This document shows positions 1-11,627 of a stretch of DNA of 64,000 bases, piece after piece. The DNA comes from Ascochyta rabiei (Eukaryota > Ascomycota > Dothideomycetes > Pleosporales > Didymellaceae), in contig NC_082416.1 of NCBI RefSeq assembly GCF_004011695.2, forward strand, positions 930,001 to 994,000, given 5' to 3'. The position numbers and the translations under genes are program-made. How positions within the stretch are numbered: the first letter of the stretch is position 1; the number at the start of each line of letters is the position of its first letter. The notes under the pieces are model-generated. The model worked only from the letters and a program-made list of their open reading frames with translations. It did not search any database and was not told where the DNA came from.

Positions 1-797
1 AAGTGTACTGCAGCGCCTCACTCATCAGGAACGTGTCAGCTCAATATGCGCTCACCTGAAGCCACGCAAGGTGCACGGTAAAGACAACAACCCATCTTTG
101 ACTGGCTCAATCGTCTGATTCACTGCTCGCACCAGTCAGTGAATTTTCCAAGTCCTTCGCGATGACGTCCATTCCAACACATCTTCAAGACTGCTTGTTC
201 ACGAGCCAGGACGTTGAGTGCCTCGGAGCAAATAGGTTGAAAGGCCAGCAGTCATGTTTGAAATCCTGGAGTTGTGGCAGCGCCTACCACGAGTTTTCTC
301 GCAAGACGAGGAAGATGGGACTGTTGTGGTCGCAAGAGCACTGCTCGGTACCAAAAGCTAAGCTGTAGACGATGCTAGGATCCCAAGGGGTATTGAAGAA
401 AGAGAATCGATGATTTGCTGTGACTATGGTCGTGTGTGACGATACAAGATGATGTTGAGGAACCACTGGCACCCATCAGTAGAAAAGCAGTCAGTTAGCA
501 GGACGCGTGAACGAAAAACGACGAAAGACGACTTCAGCCCGCTTTGTCGCACATCATGAATTACTCTGATGCTGGTTAGTATTTGAACTTTGAACTCAAG
601 GCTCGGACATGGGTCAGGGTAGATCGAGTTGTCTAGAGCTATCTCCCACATGAGCGAGGAGGTCCTCTGCAAGAACAAGGATAATGAGTAAGAGGAGCAC
701 CGATTTATGCTCTGGAAATTGTCTTTCCATGAAGCCAGATGTCTTTTTCTGAGGCCGAGGGAAACAGCCCATGCTTCAGAGTGGCTTGTTGTCCAAA
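1..797. other. No gene recognised
   Basis: I see only short open frames without recognisable domains here. The right end is presumably the 3' flank of the minus-strand kinase gene that stops at 798. Composition is like the neighbouring genes, not like the AT-rich island. Confidence 0.4.
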
Positions 798-1651
798 CTA
801 ATCTCTACCATCTCCTACGCCCTGTTGTTCGGGCGCCCATTCTGGGTCCTCCTTGCTCTTCACCACCTCATGCACTTCTTGCCTTGAACTTAAAATCTCT
901 TGTCCATTCACCAAGTCATTCTCATCTGCTCTTTTGGCTGCCTCCTCCTCGTTCCTTGCAATCCCTGCCTTGACGTGTCTATGGATCAGTCGTTGCCGCG
1001 CAACTTGGAAGTCTACATCAACGAACCACAGCTCATCCATAAGATCTGCCGCTTCCTTCCATGGACCATGGTTCAGTGAACAATAGTTGCCTTCGAAGAT
1101 GACAATACGAACCGAAGGTGCGATTGGAATATCATCTGCAACTGGATCTTTCTTCGCGTGATCGAAACTAGGCGCATACAGCGTCCGTGTTTCCGGCAAT
1201 ATTGGTTCTCGAAGCTTCTTCACTAACGCGAGAAACTTTTCGGCATCAAATGTAAACGCAGCTCCTCGGCGTGCATGTGCAGTTTGCGGGTCAGGCATAG
1301 CGTCGAGCTGCGCACGGGATAGATGATAACCGTCCATGGGAATGAAGGCTGCGACGGGATTGCCATTGTATGTCCCCGGAGAGGTCTGTGCATGCTTCTT
1401 ATTGAGACCGTAGGAGACTTTGGCTGCAAGTGTGGTCTTGCCTGGGCGCAATCAGTCGTACAGCTGAAGATGCAATGCTTTGTAGGGTACCTGAGCCTGG
1501 AATGCCGGAAACTCCAACCATCAATCGCTGTGATCTGCTGACATGTTGAAACTTCTCTATACACTACAGTTAGTATGCAGTCACAAAGTGCTCCAAAAGA
1601 CCCCGTCATACCCCATGTCTTCTCTACCAAGCGGTCGACTTGTTCTTGCAT
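798..1651 (-). CDS. P-loop nucleoside/pantothenate-kinase-like protein (uridine kinase superfamily, YFH7-like)
   Basis: Three-exon model: 1612-1651, 1491-1556, 798-1441. The introns are 1557-1611 (with a CTAAC branch site) and 1442-1490, and the model gives 249 residues. Exons 2 and 3 join to make the Walker A loop GIPGSGKTT, which is invisible in any single open frame. Further on come FIPMDGYHLS (the phosphate-acceptor region typical of uridine kinase/phosphoribulokinase folds), a long charged segment, IVIFEGNY and a basic RLIHRHVKAG lid segment. This order matches the fungal YFH7/'P-loop kinase' branch of the uridine kinase superfamily. Such proteins phosphorylate small molecules in the cytosol, but the substrate of this branch is not established. 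The start at 1651 is chosen because it gives a short N-terminal helix directly before the P-loop exon. It is divergent from the glucosidase gene at 2254. Confidence 0.82.
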
Positions 1652-2253
1652 AGTGCTGCAGGCGTGACACAAAGCGGGTATGAGCCAGCAAATTCTGTGT
1701 TCTTGGAGTTTGAGATAGGCAGTTGGAAACCCGGGGACGAGTAGAACCAGCTGGTAGTCAATGTGAGTGGGTTGCTTTTGCTCCGGCGCAATCGTGGTTG
1801 ACTGTGGGGGCTCGACATCCTCTCGAGCAATGCCCGAGTTACCGCTGACGTCGTTGTCCGGGGAGAACCGCTGCACGTGATGGATTCCGTGGTGCTGATG
1901 TGTCAAGACGGTGGAGATAGTGAGACACATCGACTGGTATGAGCCCAGAGCTGCACCTCTACAGCCTCCATCATAGGTGCTTTGGAGTTTGTGGTGCTGC
2001 GATGCCGCGATGAAGGGTCGCAAGAATGACTGGCCAATCGGTGCTCGATACCTCAGCGGAAGTAATCAGGGGTGCATGGCGCCTGGCGCCTGACGCCGAG
2101 AAGGATGCACAGGTCAAGGGCTACCGACAAACTTCTTAGGTTGTGCGACGCTTGTATGCGCAGACAACAAGTATCATGGCTGAACGATTGCCGTAGTCAA
2201 TCTTTGATTTCACCAACTAATCAGCCCGTATCATAGCGGACTTCCAGGGAACC
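1652..2253. other. Divergent intergenic region
   Basis: About 600 bp separate the starts of the kinase gene (-) and the glucosidase I gene (+). It should hold both promoters. I see no further coding potential or repeat. Confidence 0.5.
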
Positions 2254-4897
2254 ATGCATCACCCAGCGATTTTGGTAGCGCTTGCCCTTGTCGCACCTGC
2301 GCTGTCGAAGACGGCCGACTCATCTCTCTATTCCAACGAAGCACCGCTGCTATGGGGACCCTACCGACCCAATCTCTATCTGGGCCTTCGCCCCAGGGTT
2401 CCCGAGAGTCTCGTGGCGGGGTTGATGTGGGGAAAGTTAGATGAGCAGGAGAAGAGTGGGTGAACGATATCTTCAAGAGAGGCGCTGAAGAAATGCTGAC
2501 TGAGATCGCAGAACTGCGACATGCAGTAGAGCAGAGCGATGGCATGGCCATGTACGGTTGGAGCACATACGACGTACGCGCCGGCGGTACCCAGATCATT
2601 CAAGACGTTGGAAACCAAATCGATATCACGACCGAGTTCATAAAGAAGTCTGAGGGTCAGAGTGCAGGCAACTGGGCGCTTCGAATCAAAGGCAAGCCGC
2701 GCAATGGGGCACCGGCAGACTTGAAGACCTCTGTCATCTTTTATATCGGCATGGAAGCTAAGGAGAATTGTGCGGACTGCCAGCTTGACGCTTTCGAACA
2801 ACTTGGTGGTGGCGACGACAAGTCTGTCGAGGCAGTGAATCTCGCAATCAAGCATCCACGGTTGGGCTCAGCCGGCATACACATCTCAACACCGGTCGGG
2901 GAGAACGGGCGACACGAGGGTACAATCGTGCACACGTTAAATACCACTGAAGACAAACTGTGGCAGGCAAAATGTGAGTCCGACCAACCCCGCCGAAATG
3001 AGTGCGCTGTGCATTCTGGGTCAGTAGCTGACGTTCCTGCGTGGAAGAAGCCACTTTCCTGGACTTGTTGAAGGTTCAGTCGAAGGATTTAACAAGTGCC
3101 GGAAATATGGACGTGGTGCTCCGCAACTCGCCAGGATCAGGCAACATGCACTTCGTGCAGATGATCGTTCACGGCAGCTTCGACTTTGACGTGCTCTACT
3201 CGACTTGGACGGCGACGCGTGCTATGACAACCTCGGAGATGGCCAGCAGTATCCAAGATTCTGTAGTAGCATACAGAAAGGCATACTCTCGCGTATTTAC
3301 GCTGAAAGCTCCATTCAACACCGACCAGCACGCTACGTTTGGTGAGAAACTGCTTGCCGATTTGTTAGGCGGCATTGGTTACTTTGAGGGCACCTCGAAA
3401 GTTGACACTTCGAAGAAGGCCATCTACGCCGAAACGACTGGGAAGTTCTGGGAGAAGACTGAGGATGCTAAGGAGCACGCCACGCCCGAGACAAGGGGAC
3501 CATACGAGCTCTTCACGCATACTCCCGCTCGGGCTGTTTTTCCGAGAGGCTTCCTCTGGGACGAAGGGTTCCACCTCATTCCAGTACTCGAGTGGGATAT
3601 TGACTTGGCTATGGAAGTTATAAATAGCTGGTTGAGCACCATGGACAAAGACGGTTGGATACCTAGAGAGCAGATACTGGGTACTGAGGCTGAACATGGC
3701 ACGTCAGGCGACCTCGCTACGCAATATCCACATATCGCTAACCCGCCAACATTGTTCCTCGCAATCTCAAGATTTGTCGACATGCTTGAAGGCAAGGCGA
3801 AATATCATGGTCATAGCTCTACACTCTTACAACCCGAGGCGGGTAGGAAGTTCATCGCGAAGCTGTACCCACTGCTGAAGAAGCACTACGAATGGTGGCG
3901 AAAATCTCAGTCGGGTGATGTCGAAGCGCACTCCGTTCCGTCAGCAAGTCTGAATGAAGGTTACAGATGGCGAGGCCGTACGCCAGAGACCACCTACCCA
4001 AGTGGCTTGGACGACTATCCACGCGTCGAGCCTCCAGACATGACCGAGTTGCATCTCGACGCGCTCTGCTGGGTTGGTCTGATGTCCCGTACGCTCGAAA
4101 AGATAGCCTTCTTCACAGGAACCACGCACGACGCTTTTACCTACCAAAATCACATCCGAGGCGTCAAAACCAATCTCGAGGTTCTGCATTGGCAGAGCAA
4201 GCAAAACGTGTATTGCGACACGGTAGTGCGCGACGACAAACACACCTATGTCTGCCACAAAGGCTACCTCTCTCTCTTTCCCTTCATGACCGGCTTCATC
4301 GATGCTGCTCATCCTCATCTCGACGCAACGCTCTCCCTGCTCCGCGATCCAAACCACCTGTGGACCGATCACGGCATCAAGTCTCTCTCGCAGGAAAGCA
4401 AAAAGTACGGCGTCGGCGACAATTACTGGCGCTCGCCCATCTGGATCAACATGAACTATCTCATCCTCACGCAGCTCCATGCTCTCGCGAAGACGCCGGG
4501 CCCGCAACAACAGCGTTGCAGAGACATGTACGTTGAACTGCGTCGTAACATTGTGCACACAGTCTTCAGCTCGTGGCTGCAGACGGGTTACGCATGGGAG
4601 CAGTACGATCCTGTTGGTGGTCATGGACAGCGAACGCAGCACTTCACGGGGTGGACGAGTCTGGTGGTTAGTATCATGGCGATGCCGGATCTGGAGCAGG
4701 GAGAAGGGGTCAAGGAAAGGGTCAAGGAGATATACGAGGAGGCGAAGAAACAGGCGGTGCAGAACCGGGGGTATAGTGCGGGCACAGTGGCGTTTCTGGT
4801 CATGCTAGTGGTGTTTGTGTATGTTACGAGGAGAAGGTTTGCGGGAACGTGGAGGAGTTGGAGAAGGGAGAAGAGGAGTGGGGACAGGAATGTGTGA
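2254..4897 (+). CDS. CWH41: Mannosyl-oligosaccharide glucosidase (processing alpha-glucosidase I, GH63)
   Basis: This enzyme removes the outermost alpha-1,2-glucose from Glc3Man9GlcNAc2 just after transfer to protein in the ER, the first step of N-glycan trimming. Exons 2254-2455, 2512-2973 and 3051-4897 give 836 residues. The first 19 residues form a signal peptide (LVALALVAPALS). Then come YRPNLYLGLRPRVPESL and the GMAMYGW block typical of the GH63 N-terminal domain. The catalytic (alpha/alpha)6 domain contains FPRGFLWDEGFH (Asp about residue 392), the TELHLDALCW motif and DNYWRSPIWINMNYL. The last 50 residues hold a hydrophobic segment (VAFLVMLVVFVYV) followed by an Arg-rich tail, so a C-terminal anchor is possible. 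The second intron uses an AAG acceptor (GAAGAAG/CC), chosen to keep frame; that junction is the least certain part. Confidence 0.93.
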
Positions 4898-5352
4898 CAA
4901 GGGAGCAGGTCAATGCGGTTCAAAGATGTTTCGAATAATTTTGACTGTTTTCACACCTACAGAAGGTGTCGTACAAGATGCGCAACAAAGCATACAGTCG
5001 TTACGTTTAAAGATCTCGTCGTGACTCGTACCCTACTCCATTTGCGCCAACCAAGCCTAATCCATACCAAGCATATTGCACATGAAGCGAAGGGTCGCGT
5101 GCCCCAACAAGCATGCACCTCGGCGATGTGGATCGGTTCTTAGTGTAACCCAGTAGGGAGAGGGGGCTTTTTTTTTCCGACATGAGCCATGTGGAAGGCC
5201 CAGAGGCCGCGGATGACTCCATAATCCGTTGTAATCAATACAGGCCAGGCCGTAAGAAAGCAGGACGAGAAACACATTTTGGGATGCTATGTTCGCATGT
5301 GTCGGGGACAAGGACTCAAAGCACACACCGAGTCAATCGTGTGGAGGCTCTC
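4898..5352. other. Convergent intergenic region
   Basis: The region between the 3' ends of the glucosidase I gene (+) and the endosulfine gene (-). Nothing recognisable beyond probable 3' UTRs. Confidence 0.5.
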
Positions 5353-5942
5353 TTAGACTTGAGCAGCCTGCTGAGTCTTGGGCTCTGCGTTCTCGACGAA
5401 GTCAGAGGCAGAAGTCTCACGGTTCAAGCTGGTCTCGCGGTGCAGGAAGGTGCCACCCTCCTTTGACGGGCTGCCCGCTTTCAAGTCTCCACTGCTTGGA
5501 GGCTGTCCGTTGACGGGTGTGGGCGGGGCTATGTGTGGGATCTTCTCGGGGTTAGGATGCTCGCGACCGACCTGGGTGACGCCGGCGTCTGAGGCCTTGC
5601 CGGCCTTGGAGAGGGCGTAGTCGCCGCTGTCGAAGTACTTGCGCTCCTGTGGCATTGGGTCAGCTTGGCATTTCGCAGCGACAGGAACTGCAAGGAACGT
5701 GACGCACCTTGAGCTTGTTCTGCAGCAGGTCCTTCTTGTTCGGGAGCTTGCCGTAGAGGCGGAAGAGCTTGGCCTCCTCAGGCGACATTTTCTACGCATC
5801 GTGTCAGACCTAGGGTTCGCACAGGCTACGGGGTTGCCAAAGGGGCAGCCATGCGTCTGCGAGCAGCGACAGAGCAGCGCAGGGGCCGCGAATGACAATG
5901 ACGTACGCTAATGTCCACCTTGTTCTGCTGGTGGGGGTTCAT
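5353..5942 (-). CDS. IGO1: Endosulfine-family PP2A inhibitor (Igo1/ARPP-19)
   Basis: Three exons, 5907-5942, 5708-5791 and 5353-5646, give 137 residues. The introns are 5792-5906 and 5647-5707. The protein begins MNPHQQNKVDIS, continues KMSPEEAKLFRLYGKLP, and carries the invariant family signature KYFDSGDYALSKAGK, with the target serine at about residue 47. In yeast and animals the serine of FDSGDY is phosphorylated by Rim15/Greatwall kinase. The phosphoprotein then inhibits PP2A-B55, supporting quiescence entry and mitotic control. The acidic/Pro-rich C-terminal half (PTPVNGQPPSSG onward) is poorly conserved in the family. The 12-codon first exon is supported by the near-identical beginnings of other filamentous ascomycete proteins (family knowledge) and by a clean GTACGT donor. 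Confidence 0.93.
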
Positions 5943-7369
5943 CTTTGCGGTCGGGCTGGCGTGTTGCTGTGCTGCGGAATGCGAATGAGGATGAGGATGG
6001 CAGGAGGCGCGGTTGATTGCGGGCAGACGGGAGGCGTCGTGGGTTATCTTCTGACCTTGCCAATGTCGTCGCCAGAAAGAAGGGTCTAGGGTCCAGCACG
6101 TCCGCAAGTTGGCTGTTTGGGCAGCAGGGTCGTGGCAGGGAACAGTCGATTGTGCGTCGCGGGCGATTGGACGTCAAAGAAGCTCGGGCGTGTCTGGCAG
6201 CTGCTGCCTGACGACACACGACACACAACACACAATAACAGCACCCGGTGGCTATGCCGAGATGGGCTTGTGTTCGGTGTCGAAGCTGTGGTGTAGATGT
6301 GACTAGGTGAAGGGGGCGGCCGATGGTCCCTGGGTGCCCCTCAATGCGCACAATGCGATAAGCCTTTACCGTCCGAGGTGGCGCCTGCTCTTGGGGCACG
6401 GCTCTGCTGCAAGACGAAGATGAAGATGAAGACGAAGACGAAGACGAAGACGAAGACGAAGACGAGCAGTGCAGCAACACAGAACAGAGTGTTTCAATGC
6501 GTTCAAGGGGAGAAGGAGTGGAGGTGAAGAAGTCACGAGTGTGGTCCAAGTAGTGTTTTGCGTGCGTTTGCAGAGTGTGGTTAGGAGCACTGGGGCACCG
6601 CAGAGAGGGGTATGCAGCAGATGGGTAGCAGACAACTGACTGGAGTGGACCGATAGCTCGACCACTCGACCACTCGACCACCAAGGTTCCTTGTTCGGCC
6701 TTCGTGAAATGGCCCGGGGCGCAAGGGAGCATGCACGTTGCCGCTGCCCGCGAGAGGCAGGGCAAGCTTGACGCTTGACGACCGCTGGGTGGACGACTAC
6801 GTTGGATTGCCGTATGCCTTACCACTCATGGAGCTCCTACAACGTCACGCGTACTCACTAGCGCTCCGGATCGCCAGGACCACGCAAACTTCTTCCTGGA
6901 CTGCAGCGCCTCAGTCTGATGGCGTTTCTTGTGCAGCAGCTCTCACACTGAAAGCAATTCATCGCCACTTGCTACTTGCACTTGATCGGGGTAGACACTT
7001 CTCTGTACTCTGCAACTATAGAGCATCAAGCCCCACTTGCGTTTGGCTCTACGTCTGCTCGCACACGTACTAGGCTGCCTGCTAGCTCCGATTTCCTAGT
7101 GCACTCGCCAAATCCTTGCTGGCCGTCTGCAGACCACATGCTCCGCTTAGCAAATCACTACTGCAACGCTCGCACCATCAACGACCATCCCCAAAGGCCG
7201 TTCTGGGACGTAGTCGACTGCTTCAGAGCACGTGTGGACGAACAGCTAGCAGGCACTCGAGCATCTACCGTCGACTGCTGCGATCCGTAAAGGCTGCAGC
7301 TGATCTGAATAGCCCCTCCAAAAAAAAAAAAGCAGCAACCAAAAAAACTTCTCTCCATTCCCACTCAAT
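5943..7369. other. Long intergenic region between IGO1 and SFM1
   Basis: About 1.4 kb between two divergent genes. It contains a purine-rich hexanucleotide repeat (listed separately) and a short poly-A run near 7320 just before the SFM1 start. Open frames here are low-complexity or lack domain similarity, and I do not call a gene. Confidence 0.5.
6412..6467 (+). repeat. GACGAA/GATGAA short tandem repeat
   Basis: About nine imperfect copies of the hexamer GAYGAA in the IGO1-SFM1 intergenic region. In frame on the opposite strand it would read as serine- or Leu/Arg-rich runs, but no gene is supported there. Confidence 0.85.
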
Positions 7370-8219
7370 ATGGCTGGTGCGGGGAAGACTTTCGTCGTCG
7401 AGCACCTGGACCCGGAGCTGGAGCAGTGGTCATCACTTGAGTACTCAGCTATTGCTCAGGAATGCCACGACACTGGGTCTCAATTCCTCCTTTCGTCGGT
7501 GCCGACTTCGTTGAAGTTGCCAGAGAATCTTCAGCAAGCCAAGGGCCTGAATGTGGAGACAAGAGGCGTCGAAGACATCTACGCAGATCGCAAGAACCGA
7601 GTGTGCTTGCTCGATCCTGCCGCCGCCAAAGATCTCAGCCCAGAGGATGGCGATAATTTTGACATTTTCCTCTTTGGGGGTATCCTTGGTAAGTCGCCGT
7701 GTTCCATGTGCTCTGTTGACGTTGACTGACGCGGCTGTAGGTGATGACCCACCCAGGGGTATGTTACACGCAACCAACCTATGTCATGGTGGACTATTGA
7801 TCTGACGATTTCCCGCGTACAGATCGAACCTCGGAGCTGCGCAAGAAAGGCTATCAAGGTCGTCGACTTGGGCCTGTACAGATGACGACCGATACTGCTG
7901 TACGTGTCACACGGATCTGTGTGCAGGACAGAGGTATGTATCTTCCGTACGCGCAGGATTTACTACTGAACGTGTGTAGTCCCAGTAGAGAAAATCCCCT
8001 ATGTCGACCACCCAGAGATCAAGACCAATGCGAATGAGAGTACCGAGATGCCGTTCCGTTATGTTGTCGGCAAGGACGGAGAGCCTATCATGCCACCGGT
8101 ACGCCTTTGAGCACTGCAAATGCTCGGTGAGATCAGAGACTTCAGATGCTAATCTCTACTAGGGCATGGTCGATCTCATCAAAAAGGACTCTGAGAAGAG
8201 TCTCGATGACCTCTTTTAA
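7370..8219 (+). CDS. SFM1: Protein arginine N-methyltransferase SFM1 (SPOUT fold, DUF431)
   Basis: Five exons, 7370-7688, 7741-7758, 7823-7933, 7980-8098 and 8163-8219, encode 207 residues; the second exon is only 18 bp. In yeast, Sfm1 monomethylates an arginine of ribosomal protein Rps3 using S-adenosylmethionine and is unusual in having a SPOUT (knotted) fold. The sequence shows the family landmarks in order: VVEHLDPELEQWSSLEY, LLSSVP, RVCLLDP, FDIFLFGGILGDDPPRDRT, RRLGPVQMTTDTA (the knot region) and EMPFRYV near the C-terminus, ending MVDLIKKDSEKSLDDLF. The tiny exon is required because GGILG, DDPPR and DRTSEL come from three separate exons that join exactly to the family consensus. Confidence 0.93.
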
Positions 8220-9267
8220 GGGTTACCTTGAGATGCTGAAACGATCAAGGATCAAACTGCGAGAGTGGAGTCAGAATTACGCCCAAAGTCCTTGTACGCC
8301 ACTGTGGCACGCAGCTTTCGACATATCCCAAGAGATGCCGTTTCCAGCAAGGCAGGCAGAAGTCGCGCCCAAAGAGGGCTGCTGTGTGTATTACCTGGTG
8401 GGAAATGGAGCTCAAATTGGTTGAGAGGGGACGGGCCGACTTGAGGATCTCGGCTGAGGGCGTCGATCTGTATTTGGAGACCGTAACGAAAGCAGAGCAC
8501 GAATGAAAGTCGACGGTGCCTCGTGGATTGCTCAGTCAGTGAAGGGGAGCACTGTCAGCTCCGAGACGTGTCGTTGAAGCAGATGCAGGGCCTGTCCAGC
8601 GACATTGCAAATCTTGATGCAAGCGACCGTTGACCGCCCAAGACAGGCGATGCAAGCCCCCGCGTATGGCGCCCCTCCCGCACGCTTAGGGCGCTGGAAA
8701 CCATGCGATACAAAAAATTCACACGCCAACGATGTCAGAGCGGAAGGCCAGGCGCAAGCGGTGGAAGGAGAGCAGATGCGAAACGCCGAGGTTGACGAGC
8801 TGACGAGCCGATAGGAGGAGGTCGCGCATGATTGGACGGTTTGGCACAGGGCCAGCTGTACAAACACAGCAGTGCTCAGTATGTGGCGCAACGAGTACAG
8901 AAATGGCTGTTGGCGTTGAATAAGAGGCTGCTTTCCATTTCCTCAGAGGCTGCGTCCTCTTGCGTACGCACACGCTGCAATCGCCGGTTCCTCGTGCCAT
9001 TGGCGATTTTCTCGTGCACCCGTGAAACCTCGGCGTTGTCTCTGTACTTCAAAGCGCCCCTGCCGAGCTCCAGGGAGGGACTCGTCAGCTGCGGCCAGAT
9101 CATCAACCCCCATCCTCAACAGCAACCCAGTGAGCACCTAGCACCTAGCGCCTGGCCTAGAACGAGCTGGCTGTCTTGTGGCCTTGTTCTACACATTCCT
9201 GCGCATAACACATACTCGCACGACCTCGATGAGATAGCGACATACGAGCGACTCGGCACCCTCGCCC
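8220..9267. other. Intergenic region upstream of KEX1
   Basis: About 1 kb with no recognisable protein or RNA gene. It probably contains the SFM1 3' UTR and the KEX1 promoter and 5' UTR. Confidence 0.5.
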
Positions 9268-11283
9268 ATGACCATGACCATGTTCTGCACAGATTCGCAG
9301 TCGCGATGGCGGACGGCGCTCGTTGGCGGATTGCTGGCAACACTGTCCCTGTTGCCCGGCAGCGCGGCGCAGGCGAAGACACAGGCCGACTACTTCATAC
9401 ACGAGCTTCCGGGCGCGCCACAGCCGCAGTTGAAGATGCATGCAGGGTAAGATGGCTGGTGTAGAGGCATGCACGCGCGAGCTGACAAAGATTGCAAAGA
9501 CACATCGAAGTCGATGCCGCGCACAACGGCAACCTGTTCTTCTGGCACTACCAGAATCGCCACATCGCCAACCGGCAGCGCACCGTCCTATGGCTCAACG
9601 GCGGGCCCGGCTGCTCCTCGATGGACGGCGCAATGATGGAAATCGGTCCCTACAGAGTGACGGAAGACGGAAACCTCAAATACAACAACGGCTCCTGGGA
9701 CGAGTTCGCCAATCTGCTCTTTGTGGACCAGCCTGTGGGCACCGGCTTCAGCTACGTGAACACGGACAGCTATCTGACCGAGCTCGAGCAGATGGCAGAA
9801 CACATGGTCATCTTCCTGGAGAAGTGGTTTGCGCTGTTCCCGGAGTACGAGCATGACGATGTAAGCTCGCACGGCTAGCTCGACATAGGCGGCAGCTAAC
9901 AGCGACCAGTTTTACATTGCAGGAGAGTCCTACGCAGGCCAGCACATACCGCATATTGCACGTGCAATCCTCAAACGAAACAAGAACCAAGGCAACCGCG
10001 CATGGTCGCTCAAGGGCCTGCTCATTGGAAATGGCTGGATCTCGCCCGTCGATCAATACCTTGCATACCTTCCCTTTGCATATCAAAACGGCCTGATTGA
10101 GGCAGACTCCGAGTCTGCCAGACGAGTGGAGCAACAGCAGTCTGTTTGTGTCGAGGCACTCAACAATGGCGGCAAGGACCGCGTCGACACACCAGTTTGT
10201 GAGCAGATCATGGTTACCATCCTAGAAGAGACAAAAGACAAATCAGCCGATCCCATGGAACAGTGCGTCAACATGTACGACATTCGCTTGCGAGATGACT
10301 CCTCCTGCGGTATGAACTGGCCTCCGGATCTGAAGCAGGTCACTCCCTACCTTCGCCGCCAGGATGTTATCAACGCTCTCCACATCAACCCCGACAAGAA
10401 GACTGGATGGCAGGAATGCAACGGCGCGGTGACTGGCCACTTCCGCGCCAAGAACAGCGAGCCTGCCATCAGACTCCTCCCGGATCTGCTCGCTGAGGTG
10501 CCCATTACCCTCTTTTCTGGAGACAAGGATATGATCTGCAACCATGTTGGCACAGAAGCTATGATCGATAAGATGAGCTGGAACGGCGGTAAGGGCTTTG
10601 AGCTTTCTCCCGGTGTTCTTTCTTCCAAGCGCGATTGGGCATTTGAAGGCGAGCCGGCTGGTACTTACCGGGAGGCGCGCAACTTGACCTACGTTGTCTT
10701 TTACAACTCGAGCCACATGGTTCCGTTTGATTATCCCAGGCGGACTCGCGACATGCTTGATCGTTTCATGGGGGTGGACATCGGCGAGATTGGTGGAGAT
10801 CCAGCAGATAGTGTCATTGACGGCGAGAAGGGCCCGCTGACGAGTGTGGGTGGTCACCCCAACTCTACAAAAGCCGAAGAGGATAAAGCACAGGCGCTGA
10901 AGGAGGCTGAGTGGAAAGCATACTATCGCTCTGGCGAGGTTGCTCTCGTAGTCGTCATCATTGTCGCCATCCTCTGGGCCACCTTCCTCTGGCGTAGTCG
11001 ACGCCGTAGCAGTGGCTACCAGGGAGCGGACGGCGATGAAGGCCGGGAATCTCTGCTCACCGGCATGGGCCTGGACAACTTCAGACGAAAGGAACGAAGA
11101 GCGGATTTGGAGTCTGCAGATTTTGATGAACGAGAGCTGGACGATCTGCACAATGTGCCTAAGAAGCCATCGAATGGGTACTCGGATAAGACTCGAGAAC
11201 CCCAGAACGATTCCACGTTCAGCTTAGGCGTGGACAGCGACGATGAAGCAGGAAGCAGCGAGCAAGGCCGCAGGAAAGAGTAA
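9268..11283 (+). CDS. KEX1: Pheromone-processing serine carboxypeptidase Kex1 (S10)
   Basis: Exons 9268-9446, 9500-9860 and 9910-11283 give 637 residues. The enzyme trims C-terminal Lys/Arg after Kex2 cleavage of pro-peptides in the late Golgi. It has an N-terminal signal sequence (about residues 15-35), then [13 protein letters not shown], the nucleophile elbow GESYAGQ (Ser187), SGDKDMICN (Asp385) and NSSHMVP (His449), which complete the catalytic triad. A single transmembrane helix lies near residues 524-542 ([18 protein letters not shown]). It is followed by a cytosolic tail of about 95 residues rich in Asp/Glu and Arg, as expected for a type I Golgi membrane protein. The start at 9268 is the first of three closely spaced ATGs, all in frame before the signal peptide. 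Confidence 0.95.
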
Positions 11284-11627
11284 GGGGAGACAAGCTGCGT
11301 ACTTACAGCGTGTTGTATTATCACTGGGGAGTGTCGAATACCTTCTGTAGGAATCGCAGGCGTTCTCTATCTGGCACCAAATTGAACTGTATGCCACGAT
11401 CGACATGAATCTCAAATGATTGCCGCTCTACCAGGCAGCATACACATAGCGCTCCTTTCCATGCTGAAGCCTGAAGAAAGCGGTGAGCTTCATGAGGCCA
11501 AATAAATGCGTGCGCACGTGAATGGTGGGCTAGCGCGTTTCTTGCTGCCTTGAGCGCGTCACCTTTAGCCACCCTTCAACATCAACGCGACGGCGCCCAA
11601 TGCACACCACTTTGTGAGTGCACAACA
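11284..11627. other. KEX1-RAD52 intergenic region
   Basis: Short co-directional gap. No additional feature seen. Confidence 0.5.

Noticed and set aside
1223..2023. A 266-codon minus-strand frame
   Set aside because: It only contains pieces of the kinase gene in wrong frames plus the divergent promoter; the spliced kinase model explains the conserved part.
5908..6825. A 305-codon minus-strand frame upstream of IGO1 with a long Ser run
   Set aside because: The Ser run is the GACGAA repeat read in antisense. No domain is seen, and it overlaps the IGO1 first exon in another frame.
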